IMG/VR virus record: IMGVR_UViG_3300008267_000321
Span: 1-25,751 of that record
DNA length: 25,751 bases
DNA from: a virus
Direction: 5' to 3' (one strand)
The translations under genes and the position numbers were made by a program. The notes below the pieces were generated by a model that saw only the letters and a program-made list of their open reading frames with translations, did no database searches and was not told where the DNA came from. Of the stretch, positions 13,584-22,000 are shown in pieces. The first letter of the stretch is position 1. Each line of letters starts with the position of its first letter.

Positions 13584-13991
13584 ATGAACAAATCAATGAT
13601 TCTTATCACCTCTACATGGGGTAATAGAAAGACTTTTAAAATGATGCCAGCTTCACAAGATGCTCCTTATAATGAGTGTATTTTTGATCTGGATAGTAAA
13701 GTGTTAGCTGTAATTGGAAAAGAAAAGAAACAGTCTATGCACATGGTTGCTAAGCTCACCGAAATGGGTGATGTACAAAGAATGAAAATTGGTAAGAGAG
13801 AAAACGGTAAAGATTACGCAGAAGAGCGTAAGACTTTAGAAACGTTTTACGAATACTATATTGAAGAAATGTCTGAAGTAGAAAGCTTTATTAAAATGTT
13901 TGCTATTAACTCTGATGAGTTTAATACCAAAGAATTTTTTACAGCTGCTACCCAAGCCCCACAAACCAGCAACCTCCTAACTAGTATCTAG
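13584..13991 (+). CDS. Hypothetical protein, 135 aa
   Basis: An unrecognised soluble protein, probably alpha/beta in its first 50 residues (MILITSTWGNRKTFKMMPAS, then a strand A-V-I-G-K-E-K-K) and mostly helical and acidic after 85 (T-F-Y-E-Y-Y-I-E-E-M-S-E-V-E-S-F). The last 18 residues are Ala, Thr, Pro and Gln-rich and look disordered. Its gene is the last before an intrinsic terminator, so it is the end of the primase-to-here operon. No catalytic motif is visible. Confidence 0.7.
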   Translation: MNKSMILITSTWGNRKTFKMMPASQDAPYNECIFDLDSKVLAVIGKEKKQSMHMVAKLTEMGDVQRMKIGKRENGKDYAEERKTLETFYEYYIEEMSEVESFIKMFAINSDEFNTKEFFTAATQAPQTSNLLTSI

Positions 13992-14016
13992 TCCTTTTTT
14001 GTGTGATCCAAAAATT

Positions 14017-14041
14017 AGCAGATTTTATATCTGCTTTTTTT
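14017..14041 (+). terminator. Intrinsic terminator before the polymerase gene
   Basis: AGCAGAT (14017-14023), a TTTAT loop and ATCTGCT (14029-14035) form a 7-bp perfect stem running into a T-tract that ends at 14041. It closes the 9390-13991 operon 26 nt after its last stop. Confidence 0.8.
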
Positions 14042-14085
14042 GGCTTTAGTAAAAGGGGGAACAGCTTAACTGAACGTATAGACAT

Positions 14086-16026
14086 ATGAATCAACAAGAA
14101 AGAGCTCACTGGGTGATGGACTATGAAACTATTTGCAACTGTTTCATAGCAGTTTTTCAACACTACAAAGACCCTGGTGTAAGAAAAGTGTTCGTTGTTT
14201 CCGAACAGAGAACAGACTTTCTAGAATATATAAAGTTTCTAAACACATGTGTTGCCAAAAAAGAGTGGCATATATCCTACAACGGTATAAACTTTGATGC
14301 TCAAATTACAGAGCAGATTCTTAAGGAGCAGTCTAAGCTTCTTAAAATGGAAGCTAAAGACTTGGCTGCTTACATCTATTCTTATGCACAGTCTGTTATA
14401 GATAAGTCTAACAAAGGTACCTTCTTGGATTATGCTCCCTATAAGATGAAGGTTAAGCAGATAGATCTGTTTAAGCTTAATCACTGGGATAATAAAGCTA
14501 AGATGTCTAGCCTGAAGTGGATACAGTATTCCATGGACTGGGGTAATGTAGAAGAGATGCCTCATCCGCATTATGAACCTATCCATACCGAGCAGCAGCT
14601 TGAAATGGTTGTTAACTATTGTATTAATGACGTACTCTCTACTAAAGAAATACTTCATCACTCCAAAGAACAGATAGCACTTAGACAGACTCTCACTAAA
14701 GAGTATGGTATAGATTTATATTCAGCTTCTGAGCCTAGAATATCTAAAGAACTATTTCTTTATTTTCTACAAGAACGCCTTGGTTGGGAGAAGGCCCATA
14801 TCAAAACGCTTAGAACTAAGCGGGATTATATTGTACTAGCAGATTGTATCCTTCCTTATGTTCAGTTTAATACACCGGAGTTTAACAAGGTGCTAGATTA
14901 TTTCCGTACAAAGGTGATTACATCTACTAAAGACGGATTTAAATACAGCATTGACTTTAAAGGTGTTAAGACTGACTACGGACTAGGTGGCATCCATGGT
15001 GCAGCTAGTTCTGGAGTGTATGAAGCTAAACCAGGCTGGACTATTATGACCAGTGACGTTACTAGTTTCTATCCCAATCTAGCTATTAAGAATGGTTTTC
15101 ATCCTGAACATCTACCTGCTAAAGAGTTTAATCATTTGTATGAGTGGTTCTTTGAAGAGAGGAAAAAGATTCCTAAGACAGACCCAAAGAACTACGTGTA
15201 CAAGATTATTCTGAATAGTACCTATGGTCTAACAGGTGACGAGAATAGTTTCCTGTATGATCCTAGAATGACTATGCAGATTACTATCAACGGTCAGCTA
15301 CTATTATCAAAACTTGCAGAAATGTTAAGTTTTGCTATTCCAGAGTGTCAGCCTTTAATGCTAAACACAGATGGTTTGGAGATGATGATACCAGACTCTA
15401 GAGTGGACGACTATATGAAAGTGTGCTCTGAATGGGAAAAGCTAACACAGCTAGCCCTTGAGCATGACCAGTATAGTAAGATGGTTATTAGAGATGTTAA
15501 CAACTACATGGCTATTACTCAGAAGGGTAAGGTAAAGTGTAAAGGAGCTTTTGAATGGGAAGATTTGTCTAAGAAAAAGGTAGCAACCTTCCACAAGAAT
15601 AAGTCTTTCCTTATTATACCAAAAGCTATCTATGCCTATTTCGTGAACGGAACCAAGCCTGAAGATTTTCTAGATGCTAATACAGATATTTACGACTACT
15701 GCGGTGGTGTTAAAGCTAAATCTGGTTGGCATTTTGAAGAACGTAAGATAGTTGATGGTGAAGTGTTTAACAACAAGCTACAGAAAATCATTAGATATTA
15801 TATATCTAACAATGGAAGTAAATTAGTAAAGTGTCATCAAGACGGACGTGAGATCCAGGTAGAATCTGGAGAGTGGTTACAGACCACAGTTAATCAATTA
15901 GATCCTTCTAAAGCTTTTGATTCTTATGATATTAACAAGAAGTATTATCTACAAGAAATCTATAAAGAAATAGAAGGAATACAAGCTGTAACTTTTAATA
16001 AGTTTACACAGCTATCTTTATTTTAA
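14086..16026 (+). CDS. Family B DNA polymerase with 3'-5' exonuclease, 646 aa
   Basis: This is the replicative polymerase. Proofreading motifs come first: Exo I D-Y-E at 12-14, Exo II Y-N-G-I-N-F-D at 65-71, and Exo III Y-C-I-N-D at 178-182. The polymerase motifs follow: motif A S-D-V-T-S-F-Y-P-N at 323-331 (metal Asp324), motif B K-I-I-L-N-S-T-Y-G at 373-381, and motif C L-N-T-D-G at 426-430 (metal Asp429; the usual first Asp of DTD is Asn). Only about 50 residues lie between A and B, far fewer than in phi29 (about 135) or RB69 (about 150), so phi29-type TPR2 is absent and the palm/fingers are very compact. Priming should therefore come from the Toprim primase rather than a terminal protein. 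It is preceded by its own terminator-isolated leader and forms an operon with the DUF932-like gene. Confidence 0.94.
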   Translation: MNQQERAHWVMDYETICNCFIAVFQHYKDPGVRKVFVVSEQRTDFLEYIKFLNTCVAKKEWHISYNGINFDAQITEQILKEQSKLLKMEAKDLAAYIYSYAQSVIDKSNKGTFLDYAPYKMKVKQIDLFKLNHWDNKAKMSSLKWIQYSMDWGNVEEMPHPHYEPIHTEQQLEMVVNYCINDVLSTKEILHHSKEQIALRQTLTKEYGIDLYSASEPRISKELFLYFLQERLGWEKAHIKTLRTKRDYIVLADCILPYVQFNTPEFNKVLDYFRTKVITSTKDGFKYSIDFKGVKTDYGLGGIHGAASSGVYEAKPGWTIMTSDVTSFYPNLAIKNGFHPEHLPAKEFNHLYEWFFEERKKIPKTDPKNYVYKIILNSTYGLTGDENSFLYDPRMTMQITINGQLLLSKLAEMLSFAIPECQPLMLNTDGLEMMIPDSRVDDYMKVCSEWEKLTQLALEHDQYSKMVIRDVNNYMAITQKGKVKCKGAFEWEDLSKKKVATFHKNKSFLIIPKAIYAYFVNGTKPEDFLDANTDIYDYCGGVKAKSGWHFEERKIVDGEVFNNKLQKIIRYYISNNGSKLVKCHQDGREIQVESGEWLQTTVNQLDPSKAFDSYDINKKYYLQEIYKEIEGIQAVTFNKFTQLSLF

Positions 16027-16044
16027 AATTTTAAACCAACAACA

Positions 16045-16854
16045 ATGCCTCCTAAAGTTCCTTTTTATACAGAGTACCAAGTTAGAAGTGCTAGTCTCCC
16101 TAATCATGGGGGACGTTATGCCGTGGTACCACACGGTGATGTTATAGATAATGTAAAGTATGAATTAAAAGCAGCTGGTTTTAATATAATGAGTGAGCAG
16201 TATAAGCTCAGCAACGAAGGTAATATAGCTCAAGGTGTATATCACCTAGACTATGGAAATGATCAAGACATGGGTATGATGTTTGCTTGGTCTAATAGTT
16301 ATAACAAAACTATGAGATTTAAGTGTGGCATCGGAGCCCATGTATTTGTATGTATGAACGGTGTACTAAGAGGTGACATGGGAAGCTATTCTCGTAAGCA
16401 TTCTGGTACAGCTCTTCAAGATGTGGTAGCTCAGATTAAAAATCAGATACATGCAGCTAGAGAACACTACGACAGACTGTTACAAGATAAAGCTATGCTT
16501 AAGAATGTAATGTTATCTCCTAGAGAGAAAGGTAGAATTCTTGGTGAGCTGTTTGCTCAGGATGAAATCCTCACTCTGACACAAGTGGGTATAGTTAAGC
16601 GTGAAATGGATAAACCCACTCACACTTATCACTCTCATATTGATTCAGCTTGGACTATGTATAACCATATTACATTTGCTCTAAAAGAATCTCACCCTAG
16701 TACATACATGTCTGATCATGAGAAACTTCATGACTACTTTGTAAAGTATAACGGTGTAATCACTCCAGTACAAACTGTTCAAACATCTGGGTCAGATCAT
16801 GACTTAGATATTGCTCTCACTGAGCAAGAAGAGTTTGGTGTAACATTTTTATAA
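16045..16854 (+). CDS. DUF932-like phage/plasmid protein, 269 aa
   Basis: The sequence resembles the DUF932 phage/plasmid family. A basic segment N-H-G-G-R-Y-A-V-V-P-H-G-D-V at 20-33 is followed by strands, and a core M-R-F-K-C-G-I-G-A-H-V-F-V-C-M-N-G-V holds two Cys; helices with repeated His residues follow (A-A-R-E-H-Y-D-R-L). The molecular function of the family is not established; members occur next to phage replication and recombination genes. It directly follows the polymerase with an 18-nt A-rich spacer and is closed by a strong terminator, so it is probably made with PolB. The family match is by pattern only. Confidence 0.65.
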   Translation: MPPKVPFYTEYQVRSASLPNHGGRYAVVPHGDVIDNVKYELKAAGFNIMSEQYKLSNEGNIAQGVYHLDYGNDQDMGMMFAWSNSYNKTMRFKCGIGAHVFVCMNGVLRGDMGSYSRKHSGTALQDVVAQIKNQIHAAREHYDRLLQDKAMLKNVMLSPREKGRILGELFAQDEILTLTQVGIVKREMDKPTHTYHSHIDSAWTMYNHITFALKESHPSTYMSDHEKLHDYFVKYNGVITPVQTVQTSGSDHDLDIALTEQEEFGVTFL

Positions 16855-16861
16855 TAACCAT

Positions 16862-16891
16862 GGGGGAAGATTTTTTCTTCCCCCTTTTTTT
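16862..16891 (+). terminator. Strong intrinsic terminator after the DUF932-like gene
   Basis: GGGGGAAGA (16862-16870), a TTTTT loop and TCTTCCCCC (16876-16884) form a perfect 9-bp stem followed by seven T residues. It is the strongest terminator in the window and separates the polymerase operon from the nucleotide-metabolism operon. Confidence 0.92.
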
Positions 16892-16898
16892 ATTTGTT

Positions 16899-16991
16899 AT
16901 GGAAAACTATAAAAGAAAAAACACTATCTTTGGATGGATAAAACATATTATTCTTTGTTTTATATCACTTTCTAAAAACCCCACAAAATGA
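16899..16991 (+). CDS. Possible 30-aa hydrophobic micro-ORF before the dNMP kinase
   Basis: ATG at 16899 and TGA at 16989-16991 give 30 codons with a basic start (ENYKRKN) and a hydrophobic middle (GWIKHIILCFISLS). Its stop overlaps the kinase start in the classic ATGA arrangement, which favours coupled translation. Against it, a good promoter -7 element lies inside it at 16925-16932; a transcript from there would lack its start. It could be a small membrane peptide, a leader, or chance. Confidence 0.3.
   Translation: MENYKRKNTIFGWIKHIILCFISLSKNPTK
16925..16932 (+). promoter_or_regulatory. Candidate Bacteroidota-type -7 element
   Basis: TATCTTTG is an exact match to the TAnnTTTG pattern of primary-sigma promoters in Bacteroidota. 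It lies between the strong terminator and the kinase gene, where a new promoter is expected. A TTTG at 16893-16896 is 28 nt upstream, longer than the usual spacing of about 20, so the -33 part is unconvincing. Confidence 0.4.
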
Positions 16992-17665
16992 TCATTGGAA
17001 TATCAGGATACGCAGGTTCTGGTAAAGACACCGTAGGAAAAATTATACAGTATGTAATGGGCGGTAAAAAAGACCCATTTAGCTTCTCTATAGAAGATGC
17101 AATTAATAAACCAGAAGAGTACGACTGGGTGTTAGAAGAATCTTCTGATTGGGAAATAAGAAAGTTTGCAGACAAACTTAAAGACATAGGAGCTCACCTA
17201 CTTGGTGTAGATGCTGAAGACTTTGAAGATCCAGAGTATAAAAAAAGTATTCTACCGTCAATGTGGTGGACGACTTGTGATGAAGGTTTACAACCTATGA
17301 CTGTTAGAGAGTTTCTTCAGAAACTTGGTACAGATGCTATGAGAAATGGACTACATACTAATGTATGGGTAAATGCTCTTATGGCTGACTATGAATGTGT
17401 ACCGGCAGACAGAGCTCCAGGGGGATGGGATTGCGATAACTGGGTTATTACAGACACAAGGTTTCCTAATGAAGCTAAAGCTATTAAAGAAAGAGATGGT
17501 ATTATCATCCGTATAGACAGACCAGGATGTAAACCTGTAAACGCTCACCCTAGTGAGACTAGTCTAGACAAATGGGACTTTGATTATAAGATAGCAAATG
17601 TCTCTGATTTATTTTCTTTAAAACTAACCGTTGAAACTATTCTTAAACACGCTAAACTTTTATGA
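16988..17665 (+). CDS. Deoxynucleoside monophosphate kinase, T4 gp1-like, 225 aa
   Basis: A P-loop kinase with G-Y-A-G-S-G-K-D-T at 7-15, the form found in T4 gene 1-type dNMP kinases. T-V-R-E-F-L-Q-K-L-G-T-D-A at 105-117 is the substrate-binding R-x-x-L-Q-x-x-G-T element of this family. V-I-T-D-T-R-F-P-N-E-A at 153-163 and H-P-S-E at 187-190 are the family's other hallmarks. It would phosphorylate dNMPs such as dTMP or modified dCMP to dNDPs, feeding host NDP kinase. The gene starts with a 4-nt ATGA overlap with a micro-ORF and ends with a 4-nt ATGA overlap with dcd, so kinase and deaminase are probably made in fixed ratio. ThyX in the previous operon would supply dTMP. Confidence 0.9.
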   Translation: MIIGISGYAGSGKDTVGKIIQYVMGGKKDPFSFSIEDAINKPEEYDWVLEESSDWEIRKFADKLKDIGAHLLGVDAEDFEDPEYKKSILPSMWWTTCDEGLQPMTVREFLQKLGTDAMRNGLHTNVWVNALMADYECVPADRAPGGWDCDNWVITDTRFPNEAKAIKERDGIIIRIDRPGCKPVNAHPSETSLDKWDFDYKIANVSDLFSLKLTVETILKHAKLL

Positions 17666-18195
17666 TACTATCAGACAAAACAATTTTACAAGAAATGCAA
17701 CAAGGGAATATTGTTATTGATCCCTTTAATCAAGATCATCTAAACCCTAACAGTGTAGACTTAACACTTAATCCTCACTTCAAGATTTATGAACCAGGTG
17801 TACTGGACGTTCGTAAACCTAATAAAGTTTGGGAGTTTATAGTTCCTGAAGAAGGTTTTATTCTTAAACCTAAGCAAGTTTATCTATATGCCTGTAATGA
17901 AAGAATAGGTATAAAGAAAAACATACGAGCTAAGGTGGAAGGTAAAAGCTCTTTAGGAAGACTTGGATTATTCATACATGTAACAGCTGGATTTATAGAC
18001 ACAGGTTTTGAAGGTAGTTTAGTTCTAGAACTAGTGGCTACTAGAGAAATCAGAATCTATCCAAACATGAAGATATGCCAAGTGGAGTTTGCTAGGGTGG
18101 AAGGTGAGATATTAGAAACGTACGATAAGAAATCTGGTAGTAAGTATTACGGTCAGTCTGGTGTACAAGAAAGCTTAATGCATAAAAACTTTTAA
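17662..18195 (+). CDS. dcd: dCTP deaminase, 177 aa
   Basis: The protein belongs to the dUTPase/dCTP-deaminase fold. L-N-P-N-S-V-D-L-T-L at 27-36 and E-G-K-S-S-L-G-R-L-G-L-F-I-H at 93-106 match the nucleotide-binding motif of Dcd, with Arg100 in the usual place. T-A-G-F-I-D-T-G-F-E-G at 108-118 is followed by L-V-L-E-L with Glu123, the catalytic Glu of Dcd (absent from plain dUTPases). The C-terminal Y-G-Q-S-G-V-Q-E-S-L is also typical. It turns dCTP into dUTP; some family members go on to dUMP, and the sequence does not settle which applies here. dUMP would feed ThyX. The next gene starts at the base after its stop. Confidence 0.9.
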   Translation: MILSDKTILQEMQQGNIVIDPFNQDHLNPNSVDLTLNPHFKIYEPGVLDVRKPNKVWEFIVPEEGFILKPKQVYLYACNERIGIKKNIRAKVEGKSSLGRLGLFIHVTAGFIDTGFEGSLVLELVATREIRIYPNMKICQVEFARVEGEILETYDKKSGSKYYGQSGVQESLMHKNF

Positions 18196-18645
18196 ATGAA
18201 AACAGCACTTTATTTAGATGATCAAAGAACTCCAACAGAAACCATCCCAGGTTATCATCCCTGGAACGTAGTGAGAAACTACGATGAGTTTCAGAAGTGG
18301 ATTATAGAAAATGGAATTCCTGATCTAATTAGTTTTGATCATGACTTAGCAGATGAACATGTCAATGACTATTATAACCAAGTAGCAACAGAAGGATTTC
18401 AAAATCCTAACTATGAGTCTTATAAAGAAAAGACTGGTATGGACTGTGCTAACTTTGTAGTGGAGTATTCTCAGAAGATGAATACACCTTTAAAACAATG
18501 TTGTGTACACTCACATAATCCTGTGGGTGCTAAGAATATTCAAGACTTTCTCAATGGGTTTAAAAAACACATGGGACAGGAAGAAAATTGCTTCATGATG
18601 AAGCATCCTTTTATTATAGAAACTAAAGCCAAAACTAAAAAGTAA
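18196..18645 (+). CDS. Cyclic-phosphate-processing receiver-like (cPPRD) protein, 149 aa
   Basis: The fold pattern resembles a response-regulator receiver rebuilt as a phosphate-handling enzyme. Y-L-D-D-Q-R-T-P at 6-13 supplies the acidic pair. D-L-I-S-F-D-H-D-L at 43-51 carries D-H-D at the phospho-acceptor position. V-H-S-H-N-P-V-G-A-K-N-I at 104-115 is the histidine-rich loop characteristic of the predicted cyclic-phosphate-processing receiver domains described by comparative genomics. No DNA-binding output domain is present, so it is not a normal regulator. Predicted substrates are cyclic phosphates of nucleotides or RNA ends; this prediction has little experimental backing. In a phage it might clear cyclic-nucleotide signals or repair RNA 2',3'-cyclic phosphates. 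It starts directly after dcd and overlaps the next gene by 1 nt. Confidence 0.75.
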   Translation: MKTALYLDDQRTPTETIPGYHPWNVVRNYDEFQKWIIENGIPDLISFDHDLADEHVNDYYNQVATEGFQNPNYESYKEKTGMDCANFVVEYSQKMNTPLKQCCVHSHNPVGAKNIQDFLNGFKKHMGQEENCFMMKHPFIIETKAKTKK

Positions 18646-18866
18646 TGAGTATAAACCTTCTTGGGCAAGAAGATATATGTATTAAAGTGTATGACCCTGA
18701 GAAAAAAGAGTTACTAGCTACATATGACTCTTACAAAGAAGCATCTTCTAAACTTGGTCTAAGCTACAAAGTTATAAGTGGAGCAGTTAGAAATAAGACA
18801 AGAAGATTTTCTCAGAGATTTAATAAAGAGATAGCCATAAGAGTGGCGTCATCATCTAAAAAATAA
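18645..18866 (+). CDS. NUMOD1-like small DNA-binding protein, 73 aa
   Basis: Residues about 11-55 fit the NUMOD1 pattern seen in GIY-YIG and HNH homing enzymes: I-K-V-Y-D-P-E, then T-Y-D-S-Y-K-E-A-S-S-K-L-G-L-S, then I-S-G-A-V-R-N, a small helix-turn-helix DNA-binding unit. Here it is free-standing, without a nuclease domain, and the C-terminus is basic (R-F-N-K-E ... S-S-S-K-K). It might be a relic of a homing endonuclease or a small phage DNA-binding regulator. It overlaps the upstream gene by 1 nt (TAATG), showing that it is embedded in this operon. Confidence 0.72.
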   Translation: MSINLLGQEDICIKVYDPEKKELLATYDSYKEASSKLGLSYKVISGAVRNKTRRFSQRFNKEIAIRVASSSKK

Positions 18867-18870
18867 AACT

Positions 18871-19050
18871 ATGTTTGAAATTGTAATCTATGATCCATAC
18901 TCTTGGATGTTTAACCTAGGAATATCTTTAAATAGATACCTAGAGAAAGATCACACTCACCACTGGGTGAGAAAAGAATTTGAGATAGGACTATTTTTCC
19001 TATCACTAAGATTCAACTTTATAATGAGTAAAACAAAAAGGGAAGATTAA
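18871..19050 (+). CDS. Small hypothetical protein ending in the terminator, 59 aa
   Basis: ATG at 18871 to TAA at 19050, four bases after the previous gene's stop. The peptide is rich in aromatic and aliphatic residues (M-F-E-I-V-I-Y-D-P-Y-S-W and G-L-F-F-L-S-L-R-F-N-F-I), with H-T-H-H-W in the middle and a basic tail. This may be a membrane-associated peptide. Its stop codon sits in the loop of the bidirectional terminator, so ribosomes would reach the hairpin. Close spacing and an uninterrupted frame support it, but no family is recognised. Confidence 0.55.
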   Translation: MFEIVIYDPYSWMFNLGISLNRYLEKDHTHHWVRKEFEIGLFFLSLRFNFIMSKTKRED

Positions 19051-19063
19051 ATCTTCCCTTTTT
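19035..19063. terminator. Bidirectional intrinsic terminator between convergent operons
   Basis: AAAAAGGGAAGAT (19035-19047), a TAA loop and ATCTTCCCTTTTT (19051-19063) form a perfect 13-bp stem with an A-run on the left and a T-run on the right, so it can stop transcription from both sides. It lies between the rightward gene ending at 19050 and the leftward gene whose stop begins at 19068. Confidence 0.93.
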
Positions 19064-19065
19064 TA

Positions 19066-22000
19066 TTATCTTACATCTGTAAGTTTCTTCTCGTAGTAAA
19101 CAAATCTGTTTACGTTATTTAGTATCGGTAGAGACTTTGATATTCTTAAAACATCTCTTTCAAAGTTCTGAACATTCTCATCATAATCATAACCTTCTAC
19201 ACCTGCTGCTGCTAGAGGTATATCCCACAAAGCTGTACCAACCGCTCTCTTAAGTGTAATCAATCCTTGTACAGAAGGAACAACTTGAGCAGTCAGATCA
19301 CCAAATGCAGTTGGATCACTATAGAAAGTCAAGTCACGTTGCAATAGAAATGTTTGGTTGACAATTAAGTTCCATAGTTTAGCGTCATCATCGTCATCAT
19401 CTGGAGCCATAGATTTTAAAGCAAAGTATAAAAGTGTAACACCGCCAACAGCAACCATTTCTGCAAACATCTTTCTTAAGTTTTCTCTTTCTATTTCCGA
19501 AAGATCATCCACTTCTTCAGAGAAAGCTGCTCTAATTAATGTTCTAAATCCAGAAAGACCTTCTTCTTTAAAGATTTTTCTAGCAAAGGTTCTGTAATAT
19601 CCTTCTACATCCCTTTCTAAAAACTCATCATACTTTCTACCTTCAAACCTAGTAGCAACAGTTTCAGGAAGCCATGTCTTAAATAAGAACAGCAATCTTC
19701 CCCACACTGTATCTTTACCTTTTAATCCTGTTCTATTTGTAGAAAGACCATGGAGCTTCTTAGTAATCTGACCCACCTTTAAAATAAAGTCGTTGTACAC
19801 AGTTTCAAAGTCTTCATTACCATTTAAAGAAGCATCATACTTACCAAACTTTTCTTCATTGAACTCAAGGTTTTTATCTAGCACTTCATATATATCAAAC
19901 TCCCCTTTCTCAGTTTTAATCTTTTTATTAAAAGCTGTTGCAAGAGCAGTTTGAGATTTAAATATAAAGTCGGTTCCTTTCATCAATGTAAATGCATTAG
20001 GAATCATCCTCATTATATGTTCTTTCGTAGAAGTCTTAGATATTACACTATTCTGAAGAACACCATCTACAGTTTCAATAGTACCTATATCAGCCATGAA
20101 TTTCATAAGCTTTTCAGCATCATCTGTAATTGCAGTACCCTTGCTCCAGTATTTTAAAATAGAATCTTTAACAAAGAAGGTTGCTTTTTTTATATCAGAA
20201 TATTTAAAGTCAACACCACCATAAGCATGAATCACATTGTTTATTCCGCCCACCAACAAGTTTCTTAACGCAGAGAAAGGTTGAAGAGCCAATCCTAAAA
20301 GACGAGTATAGTTAATACTACTATCTAAAGACTTATTTAAACTAAGCATTCTACCACCAAGTTTATAATACTCAGTCTTCTTTTGATCAAGCTGTTTTTC
20401 TAATTCTTCTAACTGTTTCTCTGTTAATGTATCATCCTCATTCTCAAGCTTCTTTGTTATAGCAAGAATTTCTTTCTCAAGCTCTCTACCTTTAGCATAG
20501 TTTTCAGACTTATAAAGCCCTAGAGAAAGTAGTTCAAAACCATTATAAAACTTTCTAGATTTTAATAGTATTTCTCTTTCTGTTCTCACTCCATAAAAAC
20601 TTCTCTTCACTTCAGACTCAACCATTCCCTGTAAGTTTCTAGGAGCCTTTGGATCAATTATAGTTTCTCCAAAGTCATTAATCTCTAAAGTCTTTTCAGT
20701 TTTCTGTATGATGTTGTTTATAGCATCTACGTAATCCTGAACCTGAAGTTTGTGTTTGTAAACAAGAGACATATCTGAAAACAACTTCATCATTGTAACC
20801 AGATCTTTAGACCTTTCTGATACAGGAACCTTTTCAGAAATGTACTTAGGTTTAAGAGAAAATATCTCTTTACCTGTAGCAGGATCTATAGTCTTCTTTT
20901 CTATATACTCTATAGATGTAAATGTCTTTAAGAAGAAATCACCCACACCATTTACCGTTTCTTTTAGATTAGTAAGTCCATACTCTTTTGCAATTCTTTC
21001 TGTAATAACAGGTAAGAAGTTACTCTGAAGATCGTCAACTTCCTCTTCTGGAAGATATGATAGAGAGTCTGTAATATTATTTCTAAAGAAATTATAGAAC
21101 TCAAATAGTTGAGGATCAGAAGCTATCCTAGCAAAGTTAGGATCATAGTATTCTGTAGCTTTACCGTCTACAGATTTACGAGGAACTTTAATAGTATAAT
21201 ACATACCCTTGTAAGCATAGTTTGCTACAAGACTTGGTTCTCTAAGCTGTTGAATATATCTTATTGGGTTAGTCTCACTATCCCACTTATCTACATAATT
21301 TTTTACATACTCATCTTTAGTGATACCATCAGGGAGTAATATCTTTCCCCTATCTATATCATCTTCGATATCTATCTTATATCTTTCTTTTTGTTCTAAG
21401 AATCTTTTATAAAGTCTTTCTGATTCTTTAACTACATCTGCAGCTTCCATTCTAGTAAACCCTAGATTGAGAAGTTCAGCAACAGACTGATTTCTGTCTT
21501 CATCAGTGTAGTTCTCACTATCTAGAAAAGGAACAGCATTAAACAAGAATGTATTCTTGTTAATCCATTCATTGTAAAGATCATAAGCCTTTTTTCTTTT
21601 TTCAGTGTTACTACCTGCCTCATCCAACTGAGAGTTTAAAATTCTTCTTCTGGATCTGATTATATCATAATAGGCTTGAGAATATCTACCAACAAGTCCA
21701 AAGGTAGTTTCATTAAACTTATTTGTTTGTTCTTTAATAAATATCTCAAAACCGTTTTTAGCTATTTCAGGATTGTTTTTTATTCTTTCATAAGCTTGAT
21801 CTATTGCACCATAGATTCTACCGTGTTCTTTAGAAATTTTTAAATTAGCCTCTTGTAACACTTTAGAAAGAAGATTAACAATAGGTACACCTGTTGTAGA
21901 TATATCCCTCACTTCTGACGTGAGACGACCAACATCCGGTAAAGCTTTCAAACTATTATATAGTTTCTCAGGATCTATCTCTTTATTTTCTTTGGAGAAG

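Noticed and set aside
14239-14661. 140-aa minus-strand open frame
   Set aside because: It is antisense to the exonuclease domain of PolB, where all Exo motifs are intact on the other strand.
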